NCBI RefSeq assembly: GCF_018070565.1
Contig: NZ_JAGPXL010000010.1
Coordinates: forward strand, 1 to 64,000
Direction of reading: 5' to 3'
Length of the DNA: 64,000 bases
Origin: Streptomyces sp. B93
GTDB lineage: Bacteria > Actinomycetota > Actinomycetes > Streptomycetales > Streptomycetaceae
Numbering within the stretch: position 1 is the stretch's first letter; every line of letters begins with the position of its first letter. The translations under genes and the position numbers were made by a program. The notes beneath the pieces are model-generated. The model searched no databases, had not been told where the DNA came from, and was given only the letters and a program-made list of their open reading frames with translations. Shown piece by piece: positions 24,753-33,610 of this stretch.

Positions 24753-27464
24753 ATGACGACGGACGACGTGCTGCACCGCCCCCCGGTCCACGCCCTGCTC
24801 GCGGACGGCACCACCGTGTGCATCCGTCCCGTGGTACCCGGGGACCGCGCCCAGCTGGAGGGCCTCTTCCAGGAGATGTCCCCCGAGAACCTGCGCATGC
24901 GGTTCTTCGCGGCCAGCCGCCGGGCCGCCGACCAGGCCGCCGAGCGGGCCTGCGCCACCGGCCGCCCCGGCCACCGCGCCCTGCTGGCCGAGCGGGCGCA
25001 GCAGGTGCTCGGCCTCGCCGAGTACCAGACCGTCGAGGACGCCACCGACACGACCGGCCCCGCCACCGCCGACTTCTCCATCGCCGTGGCCGAGGGACTG
25101 CACCACCGCGGCGTCGGCACCCTCCTCGTCGAACACCTGGTCTCGGCGGCCAGGACCGACGGCATCACCACCTTCACCGCCGACGCCCTCAGCGAGAACC
25201 ACCAGGTGATGCGGCTGTTCACCGACCTCGGCCTGCACATCGCCCGGCGTCTGGACGGCCCCGAGGTGCACTGCACCATCGCCCTCGACCCGGACGACAC
25301 CTATCTGTCCGCCGTGGAGGAGCGCGGCCGGACCGCCGACGTCGCCAGCCTCGAACCCCTGCTGCGGCCCCGGACCGTCGCCGTGATCGGCGCCGGACGC
25401 AGGCCGGGCTCGGTCGGCCGGGCCCTGCTGCACCACCTGCACACCGGCGGCTTCGCGGGCCGGCTGCTCGCGGTGAACCCGCGCTGCACCTCCATCCTCG
25501 GCATCCCGTCGTACCCCTCCGTCGCCCTGCTGCCCAGGACTCCCGACCTCGCGGTGATCGCCGCCCCCGCCGCCGCGGTGCCCGGCATCGCCGAGGAGTG
25601 CGGCAAGGCGGGCGTACGCGCCCTGGTCGTCGTCTCCTCCGGTCTCGACACCACCGCCGCGCGGGCCCTGGTCACCGCCTGCCGCACCCACGGCATGCGC
25701 CTGGTCGGCCCCAACTGCCTCGGCATCGCCAACACCGAACCCGGCCTCGGCCTGGACGCCACCTTCGCCGCCACCCACCCCAGGCCCGGCACCGCCGGGG
25801 TCGCCGTGCAGTCCGGCGGCGTCGGCATCGCCCTGCTCGACGGGCTCTCCCGGCTCGGCATCGGCGTCTCCAGCTTCGTCTCCCTCGGCGACAAGTACGA
25901 CGTCAGCGGCAACGACCTGCTCCAGTGGTGGGAGAGCGACGAGCGCACCGACCTGGCCCTGCTGCACCTGGAGTCCTTCGGCAACCCACGGGCGTTCTCC
26001 CGCACCGCCCGCCGGGTCAGCCGCCGGATACCGGTGCTGACGGTGGACGCCGGACGCACCGACGCCGGACGCCGCGCCGCCGCCTCGCACACCGCGGCCG
26101 CCGCCACCGGCACCATGACCCGGCAGGCGCTGTTCACCCAGGCGGGCATCACCGCCACCCACTCCATCGGCGAACTCCTCGAGACCGCCGCGCTGCTGCA
26201 CTCCCAGCCGCTGCCCACCGGCGGCCGGGTCGCCGTCGTCACCAACGCGGGCGGCGCCGGGGTGCTGGCCGCCGACGCCTGCGCCGAAGCGGGCCTCGTA
26301 CTGCCCCAGCCCACCCCCGATCTCGTCGACGAGCTGCGGGACCTGCTGCCCGAGGGCGCCGGGGTGGGCAACCCCGTCGACGCCACCGCCGCCGTCACCG
26401 AGACCGAACTCCGGGCCTGCGTCGACCGGCTGATGGAGCACCAGGGCATCGACGCGGTCCTGGTCGCCCTGGTGCCCACCGCCGTCGCCGCCGCCACCGG
26501 CGACGACCTGGTCCGCGCCGTCACCACCCGGCCGGCCCGGCGCGCCCACCCGGTCGCCGTGGTCCGCCTGGAGCAGGAGGTGCCCGTCACGCTGCTGCCC
26601 GCCGCCGACGGCACCGTCCCCTCGTACGCCGAACCCCGCGCCGTGGCCCGCGCGCTCGCGAGCGCCGCCCGCCGCGCCGCCTGGCTGGCCCGCCCGGCGG
26701 GCCGGGTCGCGGAGCTGGACGACGTGGACACGGCGCGCGCCCACCAGGTCACCGAGGAGTTCCTCGCCGCCCACCCGGACGGCGGCTGGCTCGACCCGCG
26801 CACCTGCGCCGAACTCCTCGCCTGCTACGGCATCCCCCAACTGCCCTGGGCCTGGGCCGAGACCGAGGACCAGGCCGTGCTCGCCGCCGAGCGGCTGCGC
26901 GGCGCCGACGGCCGGGTCGTGATGAAGGCCCACTGGCCCGGTCTGCTCCACAAGAGCGAACAGCGCGCCGTCCATCTCGACCTGCGCGGCGACGCCCAGG
27001 TCCGGGCCGCCTTCCGGGACCTGGAGACCCGGTTCGCCGGACTGCTCACCGGCGTCGTCGTCCAGCCGCTCGCCCCCCGCGGCACCGAACTGTTCGCCGG
27101 CGTCGTCCAGGACGAGGTCTTCGGACCCCTGGTGCTGTTCGGCCTCGGCGGCACCGCCACCGAGGTCCTCGCCGACCACGCCGCCCGGCTCGCCCCGCTC
27201 ACCGGCCACGACGTCCACGACCTGATCGCCGGCCCGCGCTGCGCCCCGCTGCTGTTCGGCGCGCACGGCAACGGCCCCGTCGATCTCGAGGGGCTGGAGC
27301 AGCTGCTGCACCGGCTGTCCCGGATGGCGGCCGACCTGCCCCAGCTCGCCGAGGCGGACTTCAACCCCGTACTCGCCACCCCGGAACGCGTCACCGTCCT
27401 CGACGCCCGGCTTCGGCTGCTGCCGCGCCGGTCGCGGGACCCCTATCTGCGCCGACTGCGCTGA
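24753..27464 (+). CDS. GNAT - NDP-forming acyl-CoA synthetase fusion (protein acyltransferase type)
   Basis: A 903-residue fusion. The N-terminal GNAT acetyltransferase is at about residues 15-180 (IRPVVPGDRAQLEGLFQEMSPE; acetyl-CoA loop in GLHHRGVGTLL). The CoA-binding Rossmann and ligase domains follow from about 200 (VAVIGAGRRPGSVG, GPNCLGIANTEPG), with the phospho-His region AAASHTAAAATG near 446. A C-terminal ATP-grasp domain follows (about 670-890; MKAHWPGLLHKSE). E. coli Pka/PatZ has these parts in reverse order; Streptomyces SlPatA has this order, and such enzymes acetylate lysines of metabolic proteins. The His residues remain, so acyl-CoA synthetase activity is not excluded. ATG 24753 is chosen, with AGGAG seven bases before. 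First of a three-gene operon. Confidence 0.9.
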   Translation: MTTDDVLHRPPVHALLADGTTVCIRPVVPGDRAQLEGLFQEMSPENLRMRFFAASRRAADQAAERACATGRPGHRALLAERAQQVLGLAEYQTVEDATDTTGPATADFSIAVAEGLHHRGVGTLLVEHLVSAARTDGITTFTADALSENHQVMRLFTDLGLHIARRLDGPEVHCTIALDPDDTYLSAVEERGRTADVASLEPLLRPRTVAVIGAGRRPGSVGRALLHHLHTGGFAGRLLAVNPRCTSILGIPSYPSVALLPRTPDLAVIAAPAAAVPGIAEECGKAGVRALVVVSSGLDTTAARALVTACRTHGMRLVGPNCLGIANTEPGLGLDATFAATHPRPGTAGVAVQSGGVGIALLDGLSRLGIGVSSFVSLGDKYDVSGNDLLQWWESDERTDLALLHLESFGNPRAFSRTARRVSRRIPVLTVDAGRTDAGRRAAASHTAAAATGTMTRQALFTQAGITATHSIGELLETAALLHSQPLPTGGRVAVVTNAGGAGVLAADACAEAGLVLPQPTPDLVDELRDLLPEGAGVGNPVDATAAVTETELRACVDRLMEHQGIDAVLVALVPTAVAAATGDDLVRAVTTRPARRAHPVAVVRLEQEVPVTLLPAADGTVPSYAEPRAVARALASAARRAAWLARPAGRVAELDDVDTARAHQVTEEFLAAHPDGGWLDPRTCAELLACYGIPQLPWAWAETEDQAVLAAERLRGADGRVVMKAHWPGLLHKSEQRAVHLDLRGDAQVRAAFRDLETRFAGLLTGVVVQPLAPRGTELFAGVVQDEVFGPLVLFGLGGTATEVLADHAARLAPLTGHDVHDLIAGPRCAPLLFGAHGNGPVDLEGLEQLLHRLSRMAADLPQLAEADFNPVLATPERVTVLDARLRLLPRRSRDPYLRRLR

Positions 27465-27489
27465 CACCCGCCGTAGGGAAGGAAACGCC

Positions 27490-28224
27490 ATGAAGCACAA
27501 CAAGGTCGGCTCCGTGATGACCACCGACGTCGTCCGGGCCGAGTACGGCACCACCTTCAAGAAGGTCGCGCGGCTGCTCGCCGAGCACGACATCAGCGGG
27601 CTGCCCGTGGTCGACGAGGACGAGCACGTCATCGGTGTCGTCTCCGAGACCGACCTGATGATGCGGCAGGCGCAGACCCCCGACCCGTTCGAACCACCGG
27701 CCCGGGTGCGGTTCGCCGCCCTGCGGCCCGGGGCGCGGCGCCGGGCGGCGAAGTCGTCGGCCCGCACGGCGGGCCGTCTGATGACCGAGCCCGCGGTCAC
27801 CGTGCACGCCGACGACACCATCGTGGCCGCCGCCCGCACCATGGCTCAGCGGCACGTGGAGCGGCTGCCGGTGCTCGACGAGGAGGACCGTCTGGTCGGC
27901 ATCGTCACCCGGCGCGACCTGCTGCGGGTCTTCCTGCGCCCGGACGCCGAGATCCGGCAGGAGGTGCTCCGCGAGGTGCTGGAGCGCGCGCTGTGGCTGC
28001 CGCCCGCCAGCGTCGACGTGTCGGTGACGGAGGGCGTGGTGACGCTCTCGGGCGACATGGAACGCAAGAGCGAGACCGAGATCGCGGTGTCCATGACCCG
28101 CCAGATCGACGGGGTCGTCGCCGTGGTCGACAAGCTGACCCACCGGCTCGACGACTCGCGGCTGCCCGCCGCCGACGGGCAGTCCCTGCACGGCGTGGCC
28201 GACGACTGGCTGCGCAGGCTGTGA
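27490..28224 (+). CDS. CBS-pair and BON domain protein (second copy)
   Basis: A 244-residue paralogue of the protein at 16930. CBS 1 is at about residues 6-60 (VGSVMTTDVVRAEYGTTFKKVARLLAEH), a ~35-residue basic linker (RFAALRPGARRRAAKSSART) follows, CBS 2 is at about 96-150 ([22 protein letters not shown]), and the BON domain is at about 163-225. Both copies share the phrase VFLRPD(A/E)EI between the CBS and BON parts. It presumably senses adenylates and signals to a membrane target. It starts 25 bases after the GNAT-synthetase gene and is followed 15 bases later by the flavodoxin gene, giving a clear operon. Confidence 0.88.
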   Translation: MKHNKVGSVMTTDVVRAEYGTTFKKVARLLAEHDISGLPVVDEDEHVIGVVSETDLMMRQAQTPDPFEPPARVRFAALRPGARRRAAKSSARTAGRLMTEPAVTVHADDTIVAAARTMAQRHVERLPVLDEEDRLVGIVTRRDLLRVFLRPDAEIRQEVLREVLERALWLPPASVDVSVTEGVVTLSGDMERKSETEIAVSMTRQIDGVVAVVDKLTHRLDDSRLPAADGQSLHGVADDWLRRL

Positions 28225-28239
28225 GAGGAGGCGGAAGCC

Positions 28240-28749
28240 ATGGACGGAAAGGTGCTGATCGCCTACGGCACGACCAACGGCTCCACGGCCCGGATCGCCG
28301 AGACGGTGGCCGAGGTGCTGAACCGGGAGGGCGTCCCGGCCGAGGCGCTTCCCGCCCGGTCCGTGCCCGACGCGGCGGCCTACGAGGCGGTGGTGGTCGG
28401 CGGCGCCCTGTACGCCGGGCGCTGGCACAAGGACGCCCGCCGCTTCGTCCGGCGGCACCGCGGTGAACTGGCCGGACGGCCCGTGTGGTTCTTCAGCAGC
28501 GGTCCGCTCGACGCCTCGGCCTCGGAACGGGAGATCCCGCCCGTGCCCGGCGTCCAGCGCGCCATGACGGGCCTGGACGCCATGGGCCACACCACCTTCG
28601 GCGGCCGTCTGGAGGAGGGCGCCCACGGCACGGTCGCCCGGATGATCCTGCGCTCCGGCAAGGGCGGCGACTACCGGGACTTCACCGCCGTCGTGTCCTG
28701 GGCGACGGAGATCGCCAAGGAACTGACGGCGCGTGAGAGGGCCACCTAG
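28240..28749 (+). CDS. Flavodoxin-domain protein (HemG-like)
   Basis: A 169-residue flavodoxin fold. The FMN phosphate loop YGTTNGSTARIAETVAEVL is at the N-terminus, and VVVGGALYAGRWHKDARRFVRRH matches the menaquinone-dependent protoporphyrinogen oxidase (HemG) branch of flavodoxins. It likely transfers electrons or acts as a quinone-coupled oxidase under low oxygen; the substrate is not certain. The ribosome site AGAGGAGG precedes the ATG. Third gene of the operon, followed by a strong terminator. Confidence 0.82.
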   Translation: MDGKVLIAYGTTNGSTARIAETVAEVLNREGVPAEALPARSVPDAAAYEAVVVGGALYAGRWHKDARRFVRRHRGELAGRPVWFFSSGPLDASASEREIPPVPGVQRAMTGLDAMGHTTFGGRLEEGAHGTVARMILRSGKGGDYRDFTAVVSWATEIAKELTARERAT

Positions 28750-28759
28750 GTAGGGGGGA

Positions 28760-28801
28760 GGTGCCTCCGGTGTCCGGCTCCGGCCGGGCACCGGAGGCAC
28801 C
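28760..28801. terminator. Perfect 13-bp bidirectional terminator
   Basis: GGTGCCTCCGGTG pairs with CACCGGAGGCACC around a 16-base loop. It lies between the convergent flavodoxin and universal stress protein genes. Confidence 0.85.
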
Positions 28802-28825
28802 GGTGCGTTCGCCCGCGGTGGACGG

Positions 28826-29326
28826 TCAGCCGACCCCGGCCCGCCGCAGCGGCCGGACGACGGCGAGCCCCGCGTCCCGCACGGCCGGGGCGGGCACCGC
28901 CACCACCGGTACGGTCGCCCGGCGCAGACACTCACGGCCGACGGGGCCCGCGGCGGGACCGTCCTGGTGGTGCGCCGAGTGGCCGAGGGCCAGCAGCGCC
29001 GCGCCCCGCGCCCGGTGCAGCAGCACCCGCGCGGCCGGACCCTCGACCAACTCGGCCCGGACGCCGCCGGCCCGGGGCCCCAGGACCCTCCGGACGGTCT
29101 CGGCGAGCAGCCGGGCCGCGGCGATCCGCTCCTCGTCGGGCGTGGGACGGGCCGACCGAGGCGCGTACGGCGCGATCCGGGGGCCGCTGCGCTCCCAGGC
29201 GTGCACGGCGACCACCTCGGCGCCCAGTGCGGGTGCCTGCGCGGCGGCCCAGCGCAGGGCGGCCGCGGCGGCCTCGGAACCATCGACGCCGACCACGAGG
29301 GCCGGACGGGTGGCGGGTACGGACAT
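28826..29326 (-). CDS. Universal stress protein (UspA family)
   Basis: A 166-residue single-Usp-domain protein beginning RPALVVGVDGSEAAAAALRWAAAQA, the standard first strand and helix. The C-terminal nucleotide-binding region reads ALGHSAHHQDGPAAGPVGRECL, only loosely matching the G2XG9XG(S/T) ATP motif, so ATP binding may be weak. GGGAGG precedes the ATG. The gene is divergent from the nitroreductase, and both share the gap with the box at 29474. Universal stress proteins are typical members of actinobacterial dormancy regulons. Confidence 0.87.
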   Translation of the reverse strand: MSVPATRPALVVGVDGSEAAAAALRWAAAQAPALGAEVVAVHAWERSGPRIAPYAPRSARPTPDEERIAAARLLAETVRRVLGPRAGGVRAELVEGPAARVLLHRARGAALLALGHSAHHQDGPAAGPVGRECLRRATVPVVAVPAPAVRDAGLAVVRPLRRAGVG

Positions 29327-29473
29327 GACGGCCTCCCGGGAAGTTCCTCACCCTCCAGCGTGCTCCGCCCCGGCCCCCGCGCGCCTGGGCCCACCGGCAC
29401 CCCGGGAGCGGCCGACGGGCCCTGGCCGGGGGCCGGTTCGCCACCTCCGTATGAGGTCCGTCGGCCCGGTCCG

Positions 29474-29488
29474 GGGACCTGCGGCCCC
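29474..29488. promoter_or_regulatory. DosR/DevR-like box between the Usp and nitroreductase genes
   Basis: GGGACCTGCGGCCC (29474-29487) has the GGGAC-N4-GGCCC form, 76 bases before the nitroreductase ATG. The 29327-29549 gap has several other GGCCC half-sites and no gene. Confidence 0.5.
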
Positions 29489-29549
29489 TGCTGTCCGGCC
29501 GGGGCGGACACGAGCATGGGGGCAGGAAGCTGGAGAAAGGGCGGCCCCC

Positions 29550-30530
29550 ATGTCCGTCGTCATCACACCACTCGGCCACGCCTCCGCCTATCTGGTGCGC
29601 GCCGCCGTCACGGCACCGTCGGTCTACAACACCCAGCCCTGGTTCTTCGTCGCGGACGGGGACCGGGGCATCGAGCTGTACGCGGACCCCGACCGCAGGC
29701 TGCCCCGCACCGATCCGGGCGGCCGCGAACTGGTCGTCAGTTGCGGCGCGGCCCTGTTCAACATCCGCCTGGCCATGCGGCACCTGGGCTTCGCGCCGGT
29801 CGTGCGGCCCTTCCCGCGCCCGGCGCAGCCCGAACTCCTCGCCCGGGTGGAATGGGGACCGTACGCCCGCCCCAGCGCCGACGAACAGCGCATGTACGCC
29901 GCCCTGCGCCGTCGGCACACCGTCCGCGGCCCCTTCCGCAACGACCCGCTGCCCGCCGGGCTCGCCGAGGCGCTGCGGGTGCAGGCCGCCGAGGAGGGCG
30001 CCGTGCTGCACGTGGTGGACGACGCCGCGAGCCGCAAGCACCTGGCCGCCCTGGTCAAGGAGGCGGAGGGCGTGCACCGCAAGGACGCCGCGCACACCGC
30101 CGAACAGGCCGCGTGGACCTGGCGGTCGGCCGATCCGCGCCCTGACGGGGTGCCCGCCGACGTGAGCGTCGCGCACCCCGACTGCACCGGCTTCGCCGGG
30201 CGCGACTACGCCGGTCTGACGAGCATGTTCCCGGTCCCGCCGGGGCGTTGGCCCGCACCCGCCGGGCTGGTGGCGGTGCTGAGCACGGACCGGGACGACC
30301 GGTCGGCGTGGCTGCGGGCCGGGCAGGCGCTCCAGCGCATGCTGCTGCTGGCGGCCGCGCACGACGTCATGGCGGCCTTCCACACCCAGCCGCTGGAGGT
30401 GGGGCGGTTGCGTACCCGGCTGCGCCGGGAGTTCCTCCCGGGCGACTTCCCCCAGATGATCCTTCGGCTCGGCTTCGCCCCGGCCCCGCGGACCGTGCCG
30501 CGGCGCCCCGCCGCGGAGGTACTCCGCTGA
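29550..30530 (+). CDS. Acg-like nitroreductase-family FMN-binding protein
   Basis: A 326-residue protein with two nitroreductase-like halves. APSVYNTQPWFFVADGDRGIELYADPDR is the hallmark N-terminal block of the Acg (Rv2032) family, and RRRHTVRGPF plus QALQRMLLLAAAHDVMAAF belong to the same fold. The M. tuberculosis homologue is DosR-regulated and binds FMN without classical nitroreductase activity, possibly storing or sequestering flavin. ATG 29550 follows GGAGAAAGG. A much longer open frame upstream (from 28761) crosses the Usp gene in antisense and is rejected. It is the last member of the dormancy-type island. Confidence 0.87.
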   Translation: MSVVITPLGHASAYLVRAAVTAPSVYNTQPWFFVADGDRGIELYADPDRRLPRTDPGGRELVVSCGAALFNIRLAMRHLGFAPVVRPFPRPAQPELLARVEWGPYARPSADEQRMYAALRRRHTVRGPFRNDPLPAGLAEALRVQAAEEGAVLHVVDDAASRKHLAALVKEAEGVHRKDAAHTAEQAAWTWRSADPRPDGVPADVSVAHPDCTGFAGRDYAGLTSMFPVPPGRWPAPAGLVAVLSTDRDDRSAWLRAGQALQRMLLLAAAHDVMAAFHTQPLEVGRLRTRLRREFLPGDFPQMILRLGFAPAPRTVPRRPAAEVLR

Positions 30531-30945
30531 CCTCCGACCCCACCCCCGAGTCTTACGCAGTGTGATTATCTGACCGTGTCCGGAGGTGCGGCATCCCGCC
30601 CGGGATCCCGCCCGGAACGGTCCGTCTCCTTCTTCGGATTGACTGCGCGCGAAGGGATGAGGGTACGTCGAGGGGTTGACCTCCCTGTCTCCCGCCGACC
30701 TCTCACGACCGTTTGTGAGCAGGGATGTTCGCCTTCTTCCGGGAGTGTGACCGTCGCTCCGGGGTCTTGTCGGACTCGCGTACGAACCCTCATACCAGAG
30801 CGGGACGTGTGGCGAGGGACTTTGTCAACTGCCCACCGCACATGAGACACAGGCGACTACTGTGAGTGTCCGTCGGGCGACGAGGGGCCGGAACCCCGGC
30901 CCTCCCGACGAGGCCCCCGACCGACGGACCAGTACGAGGACACCG
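30531..30945. other. 415-base gap without a supported gene, ahead of the conservon
   Basis: This gap is less GC-rich than its surroundings. Two ~90-codon open frames on opposite strands overlap almost exactly (30566-30850) and have neither ribosome sites nor recognisable domains. A small inverted repeat CTCAC-N8-GTGAG lies at 30702-30719, and GACAC/GTGTC arms flank 30827-30870. It probably holds the conservon promoter; no confident -35/-10 pair is seen. Confidence 0.5.
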
Positions 30946-32718
30946 ATGTCTCACCTCCGCGCACCGGCCGCACGCGCAGACCGCCGTGAGGGCGGCGGGC
31001 GGCACGGACGCCCGGTCGCCCGCACCGCCCCCGCACTGCCCGAGGCCCACATACGGTCCCAGCTCCTGCGGCTGGCCGTACTGCCGCCGGTGGCCGTCTC
31101 CCTCAGCGCCTGCGCGGCCGTCCTGTTCACCGTCCGCTCCACCGGTGCCCGCCCCGGCCCCACCCTGTGGGCCGTGCTCACCGGGGCCCTCTTCGTCACC
31201 GGCGTGGGCATCGTGATCGCCGCGATCGCCGCCCGCCGCGCCGCCCGCTCGGTCCAGGACCGCGTCGCCGCCCTGCGCCGCGGCACCGCCCGCCGCGAGG
31301 CCGATCTGCGCTCCCTCGTCGAGGCGCTGCGCCGCGGCGAGCCCCCGCCCCCGCGCAAACCGCGCGGCGGCCCGCCCGAGGACGCCGACGACTTCGAACT
31401 GCTCGCCGCCGACCTCTCCCACGCCCACGACGCCGCCGTCACCGCCGTCGTCAGCGCGGCCCAGCTCTCCAGCCGGGCGGGCAGCGAACAGAAGCTGGAG
31501 GTCTTCGTCAACCTCGCCCGGCGGCTCCAGTCCCTGGTGCACCGCGAGATCTCCATCCTCGACGAGCTGGAGCACCAGATCGAGGACCCCGACCTGCTCA
31601 AGGGCCTCTTCCACGTCGACCACCTCGCCACCCGCATCCGCCGCCACGCCGAGAACCTCGCCGTCCTCGGCGGCGCCGTCTCCCGCCGCCAGTGGAGCAA
31701 CCCGGTCACCATGACCGAGGTGCTGCGCTCGTCCATCGCCGAGGTCGAGCAGTACTCACGCGTCAAACTCGTCCCGCCCATCGACGGCGACCTGCGCGGC
31801 CACGCCGTCGCCGACGTCATCCACCTGCTCGCCGAACTCGTCGAGAACGCCACCGTGTTCTCCGCCCCGCACACCCAGGTGCTGCTCCGCGCCAACCTCG
31901 TCACCTCCGGCCTCGCCATCGAGGTCGAGGACCGCGGCCTCGGCATGCCCGTCGCCGAGCAGACCAGGATGAACGCCCTGCTCGCCGACCCCGACCAGGT
32001 CAACGTCGCCCGCCTCCTCGCGGACGGCCGGATCGGCCTGTTCGTCGTCTCCCAGCTCGCCCGGCGGCACGGCATCACCGTCCGCCTCCAGAGCAACATC
32101 TACGGCGGTGTCCAAGCCGTCATCGTCGTCCCCCAGGGCCTGCTCGGCACCGTCCCCCAGCCGCCCGGCGCGACCACCCGGCCGCACCCCGCGGGGACGC
32201 CCGCCCCCGGCGCCGTAACCCCACCCCCGCCCCAGCAGCCCTACCCGCAGCCCCCGTCCCAGCCCACCGGCACCGCACCCGGACCCACCGCACCCGGACC
32301 GCTCCCCGTCCGCGGCCCCCACGTCCCGCGGCCCACCCCCGCCGACGCCGTCCCCGGCATCCGCCCCGAGGACCGCACCCACGTCGCCGACCACACGGAC
32401 GCGCCGCCCGCCCCGCGCTCCGACGCCGTGCGCGGCACCGTGGACCGGCCCCAACTGCCCAGGCGCCGCGCCCAGGAACACCTGGTGCCCCAGCTGCGCG
32501 GCGGCCCCCCGCCCCGGCAGGACGACGAGCAGCACGTCGGCCACGACCCCAACCTGATGGCGGCCTTCCAGCGCGGCATCAGCCTCGCCGAGGCCCAGCA
32601 GGACCCGGAGACGCCGCCCCCCGGCGCCACCCACCAGGGCGCCGGACCGCTCACGCCCCTGGAACCCGTCCCCGACCACACCCCGGCCCGGCCCGGCCAG
32701 AGCCCACCTGCCGGATGA
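30946..32718 (+). CDS. cvnA: Conservon sensor kinase-like protein CvnA
   Basis: A 590-residue protein. Two membrane helices (about 50-72 and 80-105) are followed by a helical linker, then a dimerisation-like helix region (about 150-225, ADDFELLAADLSHAHD) and an HATPase_c domain (about 250-390, with HLLAELVENATVFS and DRGLGMPVAEQ). The last ~170 residues are a Pro-rich unstructured tail ending in a conserved-looking NLMAAFQRGISLAEAQQD segment. CvnA proteins head conservons, membrane-associated modules resembling eukaryotic G-protein systems. The ATG at 30946 is chosen for its GAGGA site. The signal is unknown. Confidence 0.9.
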   Translation: MSHLRAPAARADRREGGGRHGRPVARTAPALPEAHIRSQLLRLAVLPPVAVSLSACAAVLFTVRSTGARPGPTLWAVLTGALFVTGVGIVIAAIAARRAARSVQDRVAALRRGTARREADLRSLVEALRRGEPPPPRKPRGGPPEDADDFELLAADLSHAHDAAVTAVVSAAQLSSRAGSEQKLEVFVNLARRLQSLVHREISILDELEHQIEDPDLLKGLFHVDHLATRIRRHAENLAVLGGAVSRRQWSNPVTMTEVLRSSIAEVEQYSRVKLVPPIDGDLRGHAVADVIHLLAELVENATVFSAPHTQVLLRANLVTSGLAIEVEDRGLGMPVAEQTRMNALLADPDQVNVARLLADGRIGLFVVSQLARRHGITVRLQSNIYGGVQAVIVVPQGLLGTVPQPPGATTRPHPAGTPAPGAVTPPPPQQPYPQPPSQPTGTAPGPTAPGPLPVRGPHVPRPTPADAVPGIRPEDRTHVADHTDAPPAPRSDAVRGTVDRPQLPRRRAQEHLVPQLRGGPPPRQDDEQHVGHDPNLMAAFQRGISLAEAQQDPETPPPGATHQGAGPLTPLEPVPDHTPARPGQSPPAG

Positions 32719-32801
32719 CCGGCGCGACCCCCGCGCCCCCGTCCCGGCCCCCGACCCCCACCGCTGACGCCCCCCTTTCGTACCCAAGGAGTCGATCCCC
32801 C

Positions 32802-33236
32802 ATGGCGAGCGATACGCCCACCGGCCATGTATCCGATCTCGACTGGCTGATGAGCGGCCTCGTGCAGCGGGTACCGCACACCAGCAGTGCGGTGCTGCTG
32901 TCCAGCGACGGGCTCGTGAAGTCGGTCCACGGCCTCGACCCGGACAGCGCCGACCACATGGCCGCCCTCGCCTCCGGCCTGTACTCCCTCGGCCGCAGCG
33001 CCGGGGCCCGCTTCGGCGACGGCGGCGACGTACGGCAGGTCGTCGTGGAACTCGACGCCACCCTGCTGTTCGTCACCACCGCCGGATCCGGCACCTGCCT
33101 CGCCGTACTGGCGGGCCGTGAGGCCGACGCGGCGGTGCTCGGCTACGAGATGGCGATGCTCGTCAAGAGCGTCCGCCCCTACCTCGTCACCGCCCCCCGG
33201 CAGCACGCCGTCGAACCCACGGCGCTGAGGCCTTGA
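32802..33236 (+). CDS. cvnB: Conservon roadblock/LC7 protein CvnB
   Basis: A 144-residue roadblock/LC7-domain protein: DLDWLMSGLVQRVPHTSSAVLLSSDGL and the central ARFGDGGDVRQVVVEL match the family. In conservons CvnB is thought to act with the CvnD GTPase as a GAP-like or scaffold subunit. ATG 32802 follows AAGGAGTCGATCCCC. The gap from cvnA is 83 bases of coding-like low-complexity sequence without a separate gene. It ends overlapping or two bases before the start of cvnC. Confidence 0.9.
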   Translation: MASDTPTGHVSDLDWLMSGLVQRVPHTSSAVLLSSDGLVKSVHGLDPDSADHMAALASGLYSLGRSAGARFGDGGDVRQVVVELDATLLFVTTAGSGTCLAVLAGREADAAVLGYEMAMLVKSVRPYLVTAPRQHAVEPTALRP

Positions 33237-33238
33237 GC

Positions 33239-33610
33239 GTGGCGGCGGCCGGTGACGGGCCGTGGCTGGACGACGCGGCCGGACGGCTGGTGCGCCCCTA
33301 CACGGTCAGCAACGGACGTACCCGCCCGAGCACCGCGCTCGACCTCATGTCGCAGGTGATGGTCACCGGGGCCACCCCCCTCGGCTATCTCGGCCCCGAG
33401 CACACCCAGGTCCTCGACCTGTGCCGCGCGCCCGTCCCGGTCGCCGAGGTCGCCGCCCACCTGAAGCTGCCGGTGGCCGTCACCAAGGTGCTGCTGGCGG
33501 ACCTCCTCGACTGCGGCGCGCTCACCACCAAACCCCCCGCGTTCCACCACAGCCCCACGGACCGGGCCCTTCTGGAGGCAGTGCTCGATGGACTACGACG
33601 ACAGCTCTGA
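33239..33610 (+). CDS. cvnC: Conservon DUF742 protein CvnC
   Basis: A 123-residue DUF742 protein: VRPYTVSNGRTRP, then a winged-helix-like CRAPVPVAEVAAHLKLPVAVTKVLLADLLDCGAL. It probably binds CvnB/CvnD or DNA; the biochemical role is not established. GTG 33239 is preferred because GAGG is eight bases upstream; a TTG at 33233 overlapping the cvnB stop is an alternative. Its 3' end overlaps cvnD by 23 bases. Confidence 0.88.
   Translation: MAAAGDGPWLDDAAGRLVRPYTVSNGRTRPSTALDLMSQVMVTGATPLGYLGPEHTQVLDLCRAPVPVAEVAAHLKLPVAVTKVLLADLLDCGALTTKPPAFHHSPTDRALLEAVLDGLRRQL

Noticed and set aside
28761..30530. 589-codon frame ending in the nitroreductase
   Set aside because: The part before 29550 runs antisense through the Usp gene and its promoter; the ATG at 29550 has a strong ribosome site and starts the conserved domain.
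30566..30850. Overlapping ~90-codon ORFs on both strands upstream of the conservon
   Set aside because: No ribosome site, no family resemblance, AT-richer composition of a promoter region, and mutual overlap.
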